Notes under the pieces: model-generated | Seen by the model: the letters and a program-made list of their open reading frames with translations, nothing else | Databases searched by the model: none | What the model was told of the DNA's origin: nothing | From: CALODP01 sp942492055 | Lineage (GTDB): Bacteria; Bacteroidota; Ignavibacteria; Ignavibacteriales; Melioribacteraceae | Reading direction: 5' to 3' | Assembly (NCBI GenBank): GCA_942492055.1 | Contig: CALODP010000023.1 | Location: 186,001 to 250,000, forward strand | Length of the DNA stretch: 64,000 bases | Part shown: in pieces, positions 63,424 through 64,000 of the stretch | How positions within the stretch are numbered: the stretch's first letter is position 1 | How the letters are laid out: every line of letters starts with the position of its first letter | Position numbers and translations under genes: made by a program

Positions 63424-64000
63424 ATGAATAATTACCGTGAGTTCGAAATAGCATTAAAAGAAATTATCCCCGATTTATCACATATACGCCTAGCTATGGG
63501 ATTGAATCCTGATGATAAAGATATGGATCTATTTATTTCCCGATTGATTGAAGAAATATCGGAGTTGTTTTCCCCTAAAGTAGGTTATCGAATAATTAAA
63601 GATGTTTCCTTGTTTCCGGAATCTTATGAAATAAAACTGGATAATGTTAAATTCGAAATTGGTAAAATACTTTTCGGACAAATAAAAGAGAGTTGTGGAA
63701 TCATTCAGTTTGTCGCGACGGCTGGAGAGGAATGTGATAGATGGATCAAAAGGAATTACAAAGAGAATGGAGCTTTATCCGGATTTATTGCCGATGTTAT
63801 CGGCTCGGAAATAGTAGAAAACGCGTGTGATTATCTGGATAATTATTTAGCGGATATTATTATGAAAGAAGAACAGATGAGTTGTTCCAATCGATTTAGT
63901 CCAGGATATTGTTCATGGAAGACGGAAGAACAACAAAAGTTCTTTTCTTTGCTTCCACCTAAACCTTGTGGAATAAATTTGACTGAATCATCTCTAATGA
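63424..64000 (+). CDS. MetH-activation-domain-like protein, cut by the window end
   Basis: Open frame of 192 codons to the last base, start ATG 63424 with a G-G-A-G-A-G site before it. The visible C-terminal part R-F-S-P-G-Y-C-S-W-K-T-E-E-Q-Q-K-F-F-S-L followed by I-N-L-T-E-S-S-L-M matches the reactivation domain of cobalamin-dependent methionine synthase (A-P-G-Y then L-T-E-S-x-A-M), which binds S-adenosylmethionine during reductive reactivation of cob(II)alamin. Stand-alone forms occur in corrinoid demethylase clusters. 12 bp after the CobW gene, so part of the same operon. Confidence 0.8.
   Translation, partial: MNNYREFEIALKEIIPDLSHIRLAMGLNPDDKDMDLFISRLIEEISELFSPKVGYRIIKDVSLFPESYEIKLDNVKFEIGKILFGQIKESCGIIQFVATAGEECDRWIKRNYKENGALSGFIADVIGSEIVENACDYLDNYLADIIMKEEQMSCSNRFSPGYCSWKTEEQQKFFSLLPPKPCGINLTESSLM

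Noticed and set aside
1..64000. tRNA, rRNA or tmRNA genes
   Set aside because: No cloverleaf-like segment or conserved rRNA sequence was found in any intergenic region on either strand by eye.

Overview
AT-rich chromosomal segment from an anaerobic or microaerobic bacterium of the Bacteroidota/Ignavibacteriota side of the FCB group. The taxonomic clues are type IX secretion (T9SS) C-terminal sorting domains with the N-Y-P-N-P-F-N-P signature (genes at 160, 31670 and the broken gene at 25389), two PorV/PorQ-like outer-membrane proteins, a sigma-ECF/FecR/STN-TonB-receptor cassette, weak or absent Shine-Dalgarno sites before most genes, and FCB-style dispersed intergenic repeats. A single-chain pyruvate:ferredoxin oxidoreductase and a corrinoid methyl-transfer cluster point to anaerobic metabolism. 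No rRNA, tRNA or CRISPR array was found.

Layout. 0-6.1 kb: tail of a probable Lnt, a T9SS cargo protein, a SASA-type esterase, an exported M3 peptidase (minus strand) and a C69 peptidase. 6.1-24.2 kb: an accessory region in which small membrane, peptidase-like and unknown genes sit between four clusters of dispersed repeats (7.83-8.96, 11.96-14.35, 19.94-21.58, 22.79-24.17 kb). The clusters are built from three recurring modules, called here A, B and C. Module A contains a 259-bp core, present three times almost unchanged, that can fold into a closed multi-stem structure. A degenerate 20-nt-period array lies at 6.64-7.00 kb. 24.3-31.4 kb (minus strand): ECF sigma factor, FecR anti-sigma and STN/TonB receptor, then a peptidylarginine-deiminase-type T9SS protein interrupted by one in-frame TAG, then a radical SAM/SPASM protein. 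The FecR and deiminase genes share a candidate ECF promoter. 31.7-39.3 kb: large T9SS protein, Cache-HAMP chemoreceptor, and a beta-propeller histidine kinase.

39.4-44.1 kb: a tightly packed six-gene operon DUF2520-panB-panC-coaBC-coaX-panD, covering pantothenate synthesis and its conversion to phosphopantetheine; the DUF2520 protein is the best candidate for the missing ketopantoate reductase. 44.6-49.7 kb: tandem PorV/PorQ-like proteins, a small MotA/TolQ/ExbB protein and a LytS/LytTR two-component pair. 49.7-51.8 kb: a second degenerate array with an exact 21-nt period, split by a complete IS256-family element with perfect 23-bp inverted repeats and an 8-bp target duplication; removing the element restores the 21-nt register. 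52.2-57.8 kb: pyruvate:ferredoxin oxidoreductase, dihydroorotate-dehydrogenase-like protein and universal stress protein. 57.9-60.2 kb: VanZ-like, CreD and a small hypothetical protein. 60.5-64.0 kb: corrinoid protein, UroD-type methyltransferase fused to a thioredoxin-like domain, CobW-family GTPase and a MetH-activation-domain protein cut by the window end. Together these last four look like a corrinoid methyl-transfer system with its own redox and reactivation partners.
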